This document shows positions 1 to 7,616 of a stretch of DNA of 64,000 bases, piece after piece. Numbering within the stretch: the first letter of the stretch is position 1; every line of letters begins with the position of its first letter. This DNA comes from Rufibacter sp. DG15C (GTDB lineage Bacteria; Bacteroidota; Bacteroidia; Cytophagales; Hymenobacteraceae): NCBI RefSeq assembly GCF_001577755.1, contig NZ_CP010776.1, positions 2,418,001-2,482,000 of the forward strand, written 5' to 3'. A program made the position numbers and the translations under genes. The notes under the pieces are model-generated. The model saw only the letters and a program-made list of their open reading frames with translations. It was not told the DNA's origin and ran no database searches.

Positions 1-1
1 C

Positions 2-658
2 CTCACGCAGACAACAGATACGGTGGTAGTCTTCAATAAGAAGCAGCAAGCAGCGGTGCATTATGCAGTAGCGCCTATGGTGCAGGGGACGCTGGGGCAA
101 CGAAGCCTCACCCAGAATTACACCCAGCAGGCCGTGGCTTGCTACGTGAAGAGCTTCCTGCCAAAATACTTTGTAACCGATACGGTGCTCCTGGATTTGC
201 AGATTAGCACTACGTACGGCCTTACGGCTATGTACCTGGAGAAAAAGGTAAACGGTGCCTTTAAAACGCTTCAGCCCATAGCCATTGGGCGGCAAACAGA
301 TTTTGACTTACAAGATCTGGCCCCACTGTCTGGATGGAATGAGTACCGCATTAAGCTGGTCACCCAATCTGGGGCTACCTATTACAGCCAGCCCGAAGGT
401 CTTTTCTACACGCCTGAGCGCTACATACAAGTATATCCAAACCCAGCGTTGGCCGGCGATGATATGAACATCATCACGCAGGATGATGCCACTAACAACA
501 TATTTATCTATGACCAGGTGGGGCGGTTGGTAAGAGAGTTTTTACAAGACGGTTCCATCAAAGTCATTGAAACCAAAGGCTTGCGGCCGGGAGCATATTT
601 TATCAGAGTGCTTTCTTCTACTGGCGTCCTTACGCAAACCAAAGTCATCCTACTTTAG
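2..658 (+). CDS. C-terminal part of a T9SS-exported protein (type A sorting domain)
   Basis: The reading frame is open to the left edge of the window, so this is the last ~218 residues of a longer protein whose start lies outside. The last ~75 residues have the form of the type IX secretion C-terminal sorting domain: a YIQVYPNPA entry motif, the FIYDQVGRLV strand, GLRPGAYFIRV and a terminal TQTKVILL strand. In this family the domain is recognised by the T9SS and removed as the protein is released or anchored at the cell surface. The part before it (a fibronectin-like SGWNEYRIKLVT stretch) looks like a beta-sandwich; the catalytic or adhesive domain, if any, is not in view. porX at 43251 fits the presence of a T9SS. 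Confidence 0.8.
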   Translation, partial: LTQTTDTVVVFNKKQQAAVHYAVAPMVQGTLGQRSLTQNYTQQAVACYVKSFLPKYFVTDTVLLDLQISTTYGLTAMYLEKKVNGAFKTLQPIAIGRQTDFDLQDLAPLSGWNEYRIKLVTQSGATYYSQPEGLFYTPERYIQVYPNPALAGDDMNIITQDDATNNIFIYDQVGRLVREFLQDGSIKVIETKGLRPGAYFIRVLSSTGVLTQTKVILL

Positions 659-668
659 AACGAATTGC

Positions 669-728
669 AGGTAAGCCTCCGTTTTTAGGCTGTTTTCTAG
701 AGAACAGCCTAAAAACGGAGGCTTACCT
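669..728. repeat. Dispersed palindrome copy 1 (60-bp, extended)
   Basis: Core 680-717 belongs to the window-wide CGTTTTTGGC...GCCAAAAACG family. Both arms carry the same compensating change (TTTTTAGGC with GCCTAAAAA), and 11 further bases on each side (AGGTAAGCCTC / GAGGCTTACCT) also pair, so 29 of 30 positions match. It starts 11 bp after the stop codon of the T9SS cargo gene. Confidence 0.85.
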
Positions 729-1021
729 ATTTTCCATGCAGACTCTCGTCCTCCTTCGGCTAGTGGTCTAAGTTGTCTTTTGCCCTTATTTGGCATGCAT
801 CTATTGCTTCTGAAGATTAAGGATCGTGTAAAAGTAAGGCTACATCAAGAGGATTCTATTAGTGGCGGGCTCCAAAAAGAAACGCCAAGGCAACTAACCA
901 GTTCATGTGAGTATGCCGGTAAAGAAGGATGAGCTTGAAAGTGCCTCGCTGAAAAAGGTTGAGTTATTTCATTACAGCCTTGAGGAAATTTGACCTGTAA
1001 TAAGCAAACCATAAAAAACGC
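729..1021. other. Non-coding stretch, nothing recognised
   Basis: Between the first palindrome and the terminator of the first peptidase gene no gene-like reading frame, RNA gene or repeat was recognised. Confidence 0.4.
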
Positions 1022-1055
1022 AAAAGGGCCTCCAGTTTTCTGGAGGCCCTTTTTT
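1022..1055. terminator. Bidirectional hairpin terminator
   Basis: AAAAGGGCCTCCAG and CTGGAGGCCCTTTTTT form a 10-bp GC-rich stem around a TTTT loop, with A and T runs outside. It lies 29 bp beyond the stop codon of the minus-strand peptidase gene and can also stop transcripts coming from the left. Confidence 0.85.
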
Positions 1056-1083
1056 ATAGGGGTAAACTAGTTCTTAATAACTA

Positions 1084-1887
1084 CTAGTATAAGTAGCCAA
1101 GAGCAGTTACGTCGTTAGAGTTGAATGGACGGTTCTGACCAGATCCAATACAAGCCAACATCCAAGAAGTAGCATCAGCAGTTGTTGGAGTACCAGGGAT
1201 GTGGATAGCACCTACCGTAGAAGCACCTTCGTTGGTGTAAGAACCACCGCAAGAGTAAGAACGGTCCATGTAGTCCGTGTGACGGAAACCGATGCAGTGA
1301 CCAATCTCGTGTGCCAAGATAGTAGTGAACCAAGCTTGGTTAGGGTTTGTGCCAATGTAACGAGTAGCAATTTTGATGTTGTTATGAGGATTGCCATTCA
1401 CTGGGAAGCCAGCAGAAGCCAGGTACTGAGCAGACTTAGGAGCAGCCTGTAGATAGATTTCTCCACCAGAAGCTACACGGCTCATAGTGATCAACAAGCC
1501 TTGTGCATTGTAACGGGCAATAGCAGCGTCCAAAGCAGTTACATACGTAGCTGGCAAAGTAGGATCAATTGACAAAGTGATGTTACGGCCAGTACCAGCG
1601 TTCACTAGGTTAGTGGTGCGGTATTGCTCAGTCTCACCAACGCGCAAGAATTTGTGGTCATGCTTAGCGTTTAATTGAGCATCAGTCAACATGATGTCAC
1701 CTTCTACTAAATAGCCACCTTCTACAGCCTGAACATCTGTAGTACCAAAGCCCATTTCATAGATCTTGGCTAACGTTTCTTTTGAAACTGAAGCTTTTTC
1801 AACTACTTCTTCTTCGTTTTGAGAACAAGAAGAGAAACCAAGAACTAAGGCTACGGCAGCCAGTTTAAGAGTGTGAGTTAATTTCAT
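1084..1887 (-). CDS. HEXXH metallopeptidase lipoprotein (M57 / dual-action HEIGH type)
   Basis: A 267-residue predicted secreted zinc protease. The N-terminus has a hydrophobic signal and a Cys at residue 21 (FSSC), which fits a relaxed Bacteroidota lipobox, followed by an acidic NEEE stretch that may act as a surface export tag. The active site is HEIGHCIGFRH at residues 193-203 (two His and Glu, third His zinc ligand), followed by YMDRS and a conserved SWMLACIG segment that may supply the Met-turn. The second half is the catalytic domain; residues 35-85 look like a propeptide. A same-length paralogue lies immediately upstream at 2329-3132. Substrate is unknown; M57 assignment is from the motif and overall layout. 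Confidence 0.8.
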   Translation of the reverse strand: MKLTHTLKLAAVALVLGFSSCSQNEEEVVEKASVSKETLAKIYEMGFGTTDVQAVEGGYLVEGDIMLTDAQLNAKHDHKFLRVGETEQYRTTNLVNAGTGRNITLSIDPTLPATYVTALDAAIARYNAQGLLITMSRVASGGEIYLQAAPKSAQYLASAGFPVNGNPHNNIKIATRYIGTNPNQAWFTTILAHEIGHCIGFRHTDYMDRSYSCGGSYTNEGASTVGAIHIPGTPTTADATSWMLACIGSGQNRPFNSNDVTALGYLY

Positions 1888-2328
1888 AATGAGTTTTGTT
1901 AGAGAGTTGTTTGAAAATAATTGTTTGTAAGGTTTTTTGAAAGGATTTAGGTGTAGTACTGTGCTTTGTCTAGGGTGCTGCTAATTAGTTAAAGGGTGGA
2001 AAATAGGTTGCTAATATTTTTAAAACAGAAAGTAATAATAGTTAATTAAAAGTAATTACCCGTCCTGATTATTAAGTCAATTTAGGTGGTTGTTATTAAT
2101 GGAAAATAACAACATAAAACACTAGAGGAAGCTTTGTACGCGTGGCTTTTTAAAAGGATGCAGCTTTGGTGAAAATAAAATAATTATTTTTAATTAAAGC
2201 CGCCAAATTTAGGCAATAAAATACCTGTGTAAGTTTTTTTATGGAAACTCACTCTGATATTTTATTGCCTATAAAGGGGATTAAGCTTTCAGAATTAAAA
2301 GCCTAATTAAGCTAATAACCTATACTAA
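1888..2328. other. AT-rich spacer between the two peptidase genes
   Basis: About 440 bp, clearly richer in A+T than the coding neighbours, with no credible reading frame. It should hold the promoter of the downstream minus-strand peptidase, but no exact TAnnTTTG element was found close to its start, and no strong terminator for the paralogue was seen. Confidence 0.4.
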
Positions 2329-3132
2329 TTAGTATAGGTAATTAAGAGCTGTGCGGTCGTTGGTGTTGAATGGACGGTTAGCACCAGTTCCAATACAAGC
2401 CAACATCCAAGAAGTGGCATCAAATGAGGTTGGAGTACCCGGGATGTGAATAGCACCTACCGTAGAAGCACCTTCGTTGGTGTAAGCACCACCGCAAGAG
2501 TAAGAACGGTCCATGTAATCCGTGTGACGGAAACCGATAGTGTGGCCTAATTCGTGGGCAAGGATAGTAGCCAAGTAGTTAGTGCCTGGGTTTGTACCCA
2601 TGTAATCAGAGTTCACCTTCACGCTGTTGTACGGGTTGCCACCAGTTGGGAAACCAGCAGAAGCCAGGTAAGAAGAACCGGTTGGTGCTTTGGATAACAA
2701 GATGTTATAGCCAGAAGACACTCTGCGGAATTTGATCAATAAGTTCTCAGCGTTGTAACGACGGATAGCTTCATCCAAAGCAGTTACATAAGAACTAGGT
2801 AAAGAAGTGGTAATAGCTACGTTGATGGTTCGGCCGCTTCCTACGCTTACCAAGTTGGTTGTACGATACTGCTCAGTCTCGCCAACGCGTAAGAAGTTTC
2901 CATTCTGTTTGGTATTCAATTGCTCGTCGGTCAACATGATGTCACCCTCTACCAAGTAGCCACCGTCAACGGCTTTTACATCTGTAGTACCAAAACCCAT
3001 CTCATAGATTTTGGCTAGGGTTTCTTTAGAAACAGAGGCTTTTTCTGCTACCTCTTCCTCATTTTTTGAACATGCAGTGTTACCCAATACCAGGGCCACA
3101 GCAGCGAGTTTAAACGCGTAATGTAATTTCAT
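2329..3132 (-). CDS. Paralogous HEXXH metallopeptidase lipoprotein
   Basis: A second 267-residue peptidase that aligns with the 1084-1887 protein without gaps. The start at 3132 (MKLHYAFK) is preferred over an ATG 24 codons upstream because it gives the same length and places the signal peptide at the N-terminus. The lipobox Cys is residue 21 (NTAC) and the active site is HELGHTIGFRH at 193-203. The segment from the active site through the YMDRSYSCGG and AIHIPGTPT region is nearly identical in the two proteins, while the middle (about residues 95-185) has diverged, which suggests the same fold with altered substrate contacts. Probably a recent tandem duplication. Confidence 0.8.
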   Translation of the reverse strand: MKLHYAFKLAAVALVLGNTACSKNEEEVAEKASVSKETLAKIYEMGFGTTDVKAVDGGYLVEGDIMLTDEQLNTKQNGNFLRVGETEQYRTTNLVSVGSGRTINVAITTSLPSSYVTALDEAIRRYNAENLLIKFRRVSSGYNILLSKAPTGSSYLASAGFPTGGNPYNSVKVNSDYMGTNPGTNYLATILAHELGHTIGFRHTDYMDRSYSCGGAYTNEGASTVGAIHIPGTPTSFDATSWMLACIGTGANRPFNTNDRTALNYLY

Positions 3133-3496
3133 GTTTGTTAGGGGTTTGTTGAAAGATGTTCCTATGTTAGGGATTAAAAAATGTATTGTCAAATTTTTTT
3201 TCAAATAATTTATAAAAACCGCTCATACATTAAAATTTAAATGGTGTCTGTAAAATGAGTGTTTATCAATTCTTTAGAAAATGCTTATTAAAAATTTATG
3301 TAGTTACATATAATGTTAGGAAGGTCATTGTGATTTATAGATAGTTCTGATTTTAATAAAACAGCCTTTGCAGCTAATTTAATTTTTAATTTATGTTACG
3401 TTTATCCCTATTCTTTCCTTGTTTTTAAAATGGTGTTTAATACTAAGTAAAATAAAACCAGTTTTTAAACTCATTAATAGAATTAATTCATTTGAA
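3133..3496. other. AT-rich non-coding region
   Basis: About 360 bp of strongly AT-rich DNA upstream of the second peptidase gene. It presumably contains that gene's promoter. No reading frame, RNA gene or repeat was recognised. Confidence 0.4.
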
Positions 3497-3556
3497 AAAG
3501 CCCTATAAATAGAAAGGCCACCTTGTTACAGGTGGCCTTTCTATTTATAGGGCTTT
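3497..3556. terminator. Long perfect hairpin terminator
   Basis: Two 26-base arms (AAAGCCCTATAAATAGAAAG... and its exact complement ending in GGGCTTT) pair perfectly around an 8-base loop. It lies 8 bp past the stop codon of the minus-strand redoxin gene. Confidence 0.9.
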
Positions 3557-3564
3557 AGATAAGC

Positions 3565-4173
3565 TTAGAACTTCTTAATCATGCAACCTGTGGGTCTTCT
3601 TTCTGAAGTGGTAATAGTGCGTCCAGCAAGTACAGTTTCTAAAGCATTTTTTAAATAATGTTCCTTGGCATACGCTTCTATCTGTGGATTGTCATCAATG
3701 GCTCCTTTATACCTCAGGTAAAATCCATCGCCGCTGCTTTGCAACAAAAACACCTCTGGGGTTTTGACCGCGCCAAACTGTTTGCTCACTTTCTGCTGAT
3801 AGTCTAACAGGTAGGTCATCTCAGAAATGCTGGTGTCTACCTTATCTGCCATGGTCTTGATGGTATCGCCGCCTTCCTCCAGACCAATGGCCGGATTTAC
3901 AAACAAGAAGCGCACTCCTCTGTCTGCGTAGTTGCTGGCCAGCGTCTGCAGACGGCCGTCATACAGTTTTGCATATGGACAGTTCTTGCTGGTGAAAACC
4001 ACTACTACAATTTTGGCATCCTTAAACTGGCCCAAAGACATTTGCTGGTCCTGGGTATTCTTCAAGGTGAAATCTGCTACTTTGGCGCCAACCTTATATC
4101 CACCCTGGGCAAAGGCCAGACTGCTGGTCAAGAATAAGCCAAAGGCTAGCATATATAATCGTTTCATAGTCAT
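3565..4173 (-). CDS. Secreted redoxin / thioredoxin-fold protein
   Basis: A 202-residue thioredoxin-fold protein with a Sec signal peptide (about residues 1-23, cleaved near AFAQ). The AhpC/TSA-type core begins at VGAKVADFTLKN; the nucleophile motif is NCPYAK with a single Cys at 65 rather than CxxC, and the cis-proline loop is VKTPEVFLL. A second Cys sits close to the C-terminus (TGCMIKKF, residue 197), where it could act as a resolving cysteine. Likely a periplasmic thiol oxidoreductase or peroxiredoxin-like protein; the substrate is not evident. An alternative ATG lies two codons in. It follows the phosphopantetheinyl transferase gene by 7 bp and is probably co-transcribed with it. Confidence 0.75.
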   Translation of the reverse strand: MTMKRLYMLAFGLFLTSSLAFAQGGYKVGAKVADFTLKNTQDQQMSLGQFKDAKIVVVVFTSKNCPYAKLYDGRLQTLASNYADRGVRFLFVNPAIGLEEGGDTIKTMADKVDTSISEMTYLLDYQQKVSKQFGAVKTPEVFLLQSSGDGFYLRYKGAIDDNPQIEAYAKEHYLKNALETVLAGRTITTSERRPTGCMIKKF

Positions 4174-4180
4174 CTCTACG

Positions 4181-4840
4181 TTAGTACTCTTTAGTATTTG
4201 TCACAGGTGCCAGAATGTAGGTGAGAACGTACTCTCTTTCCACCTGGTACTGTATTATATGCGTATGCGTTTTTTCTGGGGCTACCACGCGGCCCGTAAA
4301 CTGACCAGAAACCTCTTTCACAAAGTCCTCTATCAATAACTGCTTCCTGAAATCAAGTTCGCGGCGGGCGTAGACTTTGTACAAGGTTTCCTTCGCGCTC
4401 CAATATAGGTGCATCTTGTCTTCATCATCCTGTACGTCTGCCAGTTCCTGCTCATTCAAAAACCGCTGAATGGCCCGCTGCACTTTCTCTGCTTTTAATT
4501 CAATATCTATGCCAACTTGATGGGAGGCAGAAACCAAGGCTGCCGCCCACCTTCCTGAGTGGGTAATGGATACATGAACTTCTGCGCCTTCTATATAAGG
4601 TTTGCCACTTTCCTGTTTTTGCAAGACCGCCTCCGGATAATTTAGTTTCTCTAATAATAAGTACACCAACAACCTAGAGGCCAACCATTCCCGGCGCCGG
4701 GCTTCGGCTTTAAAAAAGGGGAGTTCTTTGGCGGGACGAAGGCTTAATAATTGAAAGGTTAACTCCTCTACGTCTTCCTGTATCTGCCAAATGCCCAGCA
4801 CGGTGTTTTCATCTAAAGTGTGGACATGGTGCAGTGGCAT
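4181..4840 (-). CDS. 4'-phosphopantetheinyl transferase, Sfp type
   Basis: A 219-residue enzyme that transfers the 4'-phosphopantetheine arm of coenzyme A to carrier proteins of fatty acid, polyketide or peptide synthesis in the cytoplasm. The family signatures are both present: VGIDIE at 109-114 (Mg-binding Asp112 and Glu114) and WSAKETLYK at 147-155 (Glu151, Lys155). The N-terminal half is the matching pseudo-repeat with the SGKPY and VSITHSG motifs. The start at 4840 (MPLHHVH) is chosen because the open frame further upstream runs into the divergent WD40 gene and has no family character. Length is normal for Sfp-type enzymes. Confidence 0.88.
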   Translation of the reverse strand: MPLHHVHTLDENTVLGIWQIQEDVEELTFQLLSLRPAKELPFFKAEARRREWLASRLLVYLLLEKLNYPEAVLQKQESGKPYIEGAEVHVSITHSGRWAAALVSASHQVGIDIELKAEKVQRAIQRFLNEQELADVQDDEDKMHLYWSAKETLYKVYARRELDFRKQLLIEDFVKEVSGQFTGRVVAPEKTHTHIIQYQVEREYVLTYILAPVTNTKEY

Positions 4841-4863
4841 ACGCAGGGTAGAGAAAGAAAGTG

Positions 4864-4899
4864 ATTTTTGGCCTGTTTTTGGTAAATTTAGCCAAAAAT
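4864..4899. repeat. Dispersed palindrome copy 2 (degenerate)
   Basis: ATTTTTGGCCTG...TTTAGCCAAAAAT. This is the only copy placed between two divergent genes, in the 87-bp gap before the transferase and WD40 starts, where it must overlap promoter DNA. Confidence 0.65.
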
Positions 4900-4927
4900 A
4901 GCATTCATCGTTTTTTACAGGTTGTAC

Positions 4928-5857
4928 ATGGCTAGTCCGTTTCAGGTTCAGAAGATTGCCACCCTCACCGGGCACCGTGACTGCGTGTATACCGTGGAGC
5001 GCGGGGGGCAGACCAACCAGTTCTTCTCCTCGGGGGCGGACGGCATGGTCGCTCAATGGGACCTCACCCAACCCAACACCGCCCAGCTGGTTGCCAAGGT
5101 GAGCAGTTCGGTTTATGCGCTTAAGTATCTGCCTGAGCAGAACTGGCTCTTGATTGGGCACAACCAGAACAGCCTGGAAGTGCTGGATCTTGCCCAGAAA
5201 GCTATTCACAAAACCATTCCCTTGCCGCAGGCCGCCATCTTTGACATTCAGGTGCACGCTACGCAGCCGCTAGCTTATATAGGTTTAGGAAACGGGGCAT
5301 TGCTGTTAGTGGACTTAGAGAAACTGGCAGTCATCAAGTCAGTGCAGTTGTCTGAGAAGAGCGTACGGTCTGTTGCGGTACACCCGGCAGGCCAGGAGAT
5401 AGCTGTGGGTTTAAGTGATCATAGAATTTTAATCCTGGACGCGCAGACGCTAGTGGTCAAGCAGGCGTTAGAAAGTCATACGGGTTCTGTGTTTACGGTG
5501 GCTTATACGCCCAACGGGGAATACCTGATCAGTGGCAGCAGAGACGCACATTTGAAGGTCTGGAAAGCCACGCAAAACTACCAGGAGCATGCTAGCATCA
5601 TTGCGCACCTGTTCACCATCAACCACATCACGTTCCATCCCAACGGGCGGTTGTTTGCCACCTGCAGCATGGACAAGTCGGTGAAGATTTGGGACGCTCA
5701 GACGTTTAAACTATTGAAAGTGATTGACAAAGCCCGCCACGCCGGCCACGGGACCTCGGTCAACAAATTGTTTTGGTCGGGTCACTGGAATCAGTTAGTT
5801 TCGTGTAGCGATGACCGCAGCATTTCGGTTTGGGCCTTAACATTGAAGGAAATATGA
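4928..5857 (+). CDS. WD40-repeat protein
   Basis: A 309-residue cytoplasmic protein made of WD40 blades, recognisable from repeating GH...V.....P.G..L.SGS.D..(L/V)(K/R)(V/I)W units, for example TGSVFTVAYTPNGEYLISGS, the SMDKSVKIWD blade and the final SDDRSISVW. Length suits one seven-bladed propeller, used in general for protein-protein contacts rather than catalysis. The ATG at 4928 (MASPF) is taken because the TTG two codons earlier is less likely. The stop codon overlaps the start of the DivIVA-like gene (ATGA at 5854-5857), so the two are translationally coupled, which suggests a shared role in cell-shape or division. Confidence 0.85.
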   Translation: MASPFQVQKIATLTGHRDCVYTVERGGQTNQFFSSGADGMVAQWDLTQPNTAQLVAKVSSSVYALKYLPEQNWLLIGHNQNSLEVLDLAQKAIHKTIPLPQAAIFDIQVHATQPLAYIGLGNGALLLVDLEKLAVIKSVQLSEKSVRSVAVHPAGQEIAVGLSDHRILILDAQTLVVKQALESHTGSVFTVAYTPNGEYLISGSRDAHLKVWKATQNYQEHASIIAHLFTINHITFHPNGRLFATCSMDKSVKIWDAQTFKLLKVIDKARHAGHGTSVNKLFWSGHWNQLVSCSDDRSISVWALTLKEI

Positions 5858-6876
5858 AGATTACACCGTTAGAAATAAGACAGAAGACGTTTGAAAAAGC
5901 GTTTAGAGGGTTGGACAAGGATGAGGTTCAGGCGTTTTTATTGACGCTTTCTCAACAGTGGGAAAAACTTCAGGATGAGAACAAGGACCTAAAGATGAAG
6001 CTGGAGGTGACCAACCGCGAAGTGCAGAAAATGCGCGAGGTGGAGTCATCGCTGTACAAAACCCTGAAGACCGCCGAGGACACCAGCAACAGCATGGTAG
6101 AGCAGGCCTCCAAGGCCGCCGACCTGCAAGTGCGTGAGGCTCAATTGAAAGCCGACCAACTGCTGGAGGCTGCCCGCCAGAAAGCCCGCTCAGTGGTGGA
6201 GAATGCTTATTCACAGGCAGACAAAACCATTGCTGAGATGCAGTCTGAGGTGAAGAACCTGGAGCAGGACTACCTACGCCTGGAGGATTACCTGGAAGGC
6301 ATGGTGCGCGACCTGCAGAACATGGCCGCCGACGCCCTGGACAAAGTTGAGAAGACCAAATCTAAACCAAAAGCCGCTATTGGAAGTATCTTATCTAGAG
6401 CAGCGCAGGCAAAAGCGCAGCGCCCTAACCAAGATAATGATACGTTTATGAACGCCTTAGCAACTCCAACTATAGAGACAGCCGCGCCAAGTGCTCTTCC
6501 TGCCTCAGCTTTTACAGACCAACCTATGGCCCAGCAGATTGGCGGCGGCGGAAGCCGTGAGTCCATTCCAGCCACACCGGGCACGTTCCCAACACCGCAC
6601 ATGCCGGACCCAACGCCAGACGTGCACCCAAGAACCCCAGAGATTGTACCGCCAGCGCCGCATGTGCCGTCCACGCCATCGCCTAAACCAGAGATTGAAG
6701 AGCCCAGACCAGATACCGTACCTGCACCTAAGCCCTCTCCGGTAGAAAACCCAGAGCCAGAGCGTGAGCAGCCCTTGCCTAACAAGCCAGAGGTACAGCC
6801 TCCGGGAACGCATAAAGCAGAGCCTGCCGTAGCCGCAACAGCCGGTGGAGGTTCTTTCTTTGACGACATCGCCTAA
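5854..6876 (+). CDS. DivIVA-domain coiled-coil protein
   Basis: A 340-residue protein whose first 30 residues match the DivIVA/GpsB membrane-binding start (MKITPLEIRQKTFEKAFRG followed by LDKDEVQAFL). Residues ~30-175 are a long heptad-rich coiled coil, and ~215-325 is an extended Pro/Glu-rich linker with many TPxP and PxPE steps, ending in a short GGGSFFDDIA tail. Family members gather at curved membrane such as septa and recruit other proteins; here the tail could be a partner-binding peptide. It overlaps the WD40 gene by 4 bp and folB follows after 8 bp, so the three form one operon. Confidence 0.85.
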   Translation: MKITPLEIRQKTFEKAFRGLDKDEVQAFLLTLSQQWEKLQDENKDLKMKLEVTNREVQKMREVESSLYKTLKTAEDTSNSMVEQASKAADLQVREAQLKADQLLEAARQKARSVVENAYSQADKTIAEMQSEVKNLEQDYLRLEDYLEGMVRDLQNMAADALDKVEKTKSKPKAAIGSILSRAAQAKAQRPNQDNDTFMNALATPTIETAAPSALPASAFTDQPMAQQIGGGGSRESIPATPGTFPTPHMPDPTPDVHPRTPEIVPPAPHVPSTPSPKPEIEEPRPDTVPAPKPSPVENPEPEREQPLPNKPEVQPPGTHKAEPAVAATAGGGSFFDDIA

Positions 6877-6884
6877 GCAGTAAG

Positions 6885-7244
6885 ATGGGGCAAGTGGCAC
6901 TGGAAGGCATGGAATTCTTTGCCTTCCATGGATTCTCTGACGAAGAGCAGAAGATAGGAAACCGGTACGGCGTAGACATCTCCATTGAGACTGACTTAAA
7001 AGCCGCGGCCATTTCTGACAACCTGCACGACACCGTGAACTATGTAACGCTGTACCAACTGGTGCAACAGGAGATGGCCACCCCGGCCCGTCTGCTGGAG
7101 CACGTGGGCCACCGCATCATGGAGCGCGTCTTCCAGGAGTTTCCGTTTGTAGAGCTTGCCAAAGTAAGCGTCTCCAAATTCAACCCACCCTTGGGTGGCA
7201 TCTGCTACAAGTCTAAAGTGACCTTGGAAAGAAAAAGAAATTAA
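6885..7244 (+). CDS. folB: Dihydroneopterin aldolase
   Basis: A 119-residue cytoplasmic enzyme that converts 7,8-dihydroneopterin to 6-hydroxymethyl-dihydropterin and glycolaldehyde in folate synthesis. Characteristic segments are LEGMEFFAFHGFSDEE at the N-terminus, the NYVTLYQLV stretch, RLLEHVGHRIME and the VSVSKFNPPLGG loop carrying the catalytic Lys. Length equals the family norm. It is the third gene of the WD40-DivIVA-folB operon and is followed by a strong terminator. Confidence 0.93.
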   Translation: MGQVALEGMEFFAFHGFSDEEQKIGNRYGVDISIETDLKAAAISDNLHDTVNYVTLYQLVQQEMATPARLLEHVGHRIMERVFQEFPFVELAKVSVSKFNPPLGGICYKSKVTLERKRN

Positions 7245-7295
7245 AGCTTTATCAGTTTTGCCCTCTTTTTCAGAAATCAGGTTAAAAACGAATAT

Positions 7296-7341
7296 AAAAG
7301 AGAAGCCCCGCTTAGATGCATCTAAGCGGGGCTTCTCTTTT
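7296..7341. terminator. Perfect hairpin terminator after folB
   Basis: AAAAGAGAAGCCCCGCTTAG and its complement pair through a 23-base perfect stem with essentially no loop, ending in a T-run. It shares its outer AAAAGAGAAGCCC arm with the terminator at 33903. Confidence 0.9.
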
Positions 7342-7564
7342 TGAAATTACCTATCAGTGACGTAGCTAGCATTCTACCTGCAGAGCCTCCTCTGCAGGAT
7401 GGCCAAACGATCTTCTGAGGTTATGAGCGCAGCAGAGGGAAGTTTGTGTCTGCTAATTGTCTCACTTTAAAATAGCGCAGAGTGGAGAAAAGGCGGTGCC
7501 GTTGTCTCTACAGGATTTGGAATATCAAGTGCTACTTGGCAATCTTGAAGGAGCTTGGATATTC
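7342..7564. other. Intergenic region with one small hairpin
   Basis: No gene was recognised. A 9-bp stem (CCTGCAGAG / CTCTGCAGG, 7377-7398, CCTC loop) is the only evident structure; its role is unknown. Confidence 0.4.
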
Positions 7565-7602
7565 TGTTTTTGGCCTATTTTCTAGGAAACAGGCCAAAAA
7601 CG
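7565..7602. repeat. Dispersed palindrome copy 3
   Basis: TGTTTTTGGCCTATTT...AAACAGGCCAAAAACG, 15 bp from the stop codon of the minus-strand PBP1A gene and between convergent genes. Confidence 0.85.
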
Positions 7603-7616
7603 AAACCTCAAACTTG

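Noticed and set aside
1888-3496. AT-rich gaps around the peptidases as a mobile element
   Set aside because: No transposase, terminal inverted repeats or target duplication was seen; the only structure is the terminator at 3497.
6288-6869. 193-codon minus-strand Gly/Ser-rich frame opposite the DivIVA-like gene
   Set aside because: It is the mirror of the Pro/Glu-rich linker of a well-supported gene.
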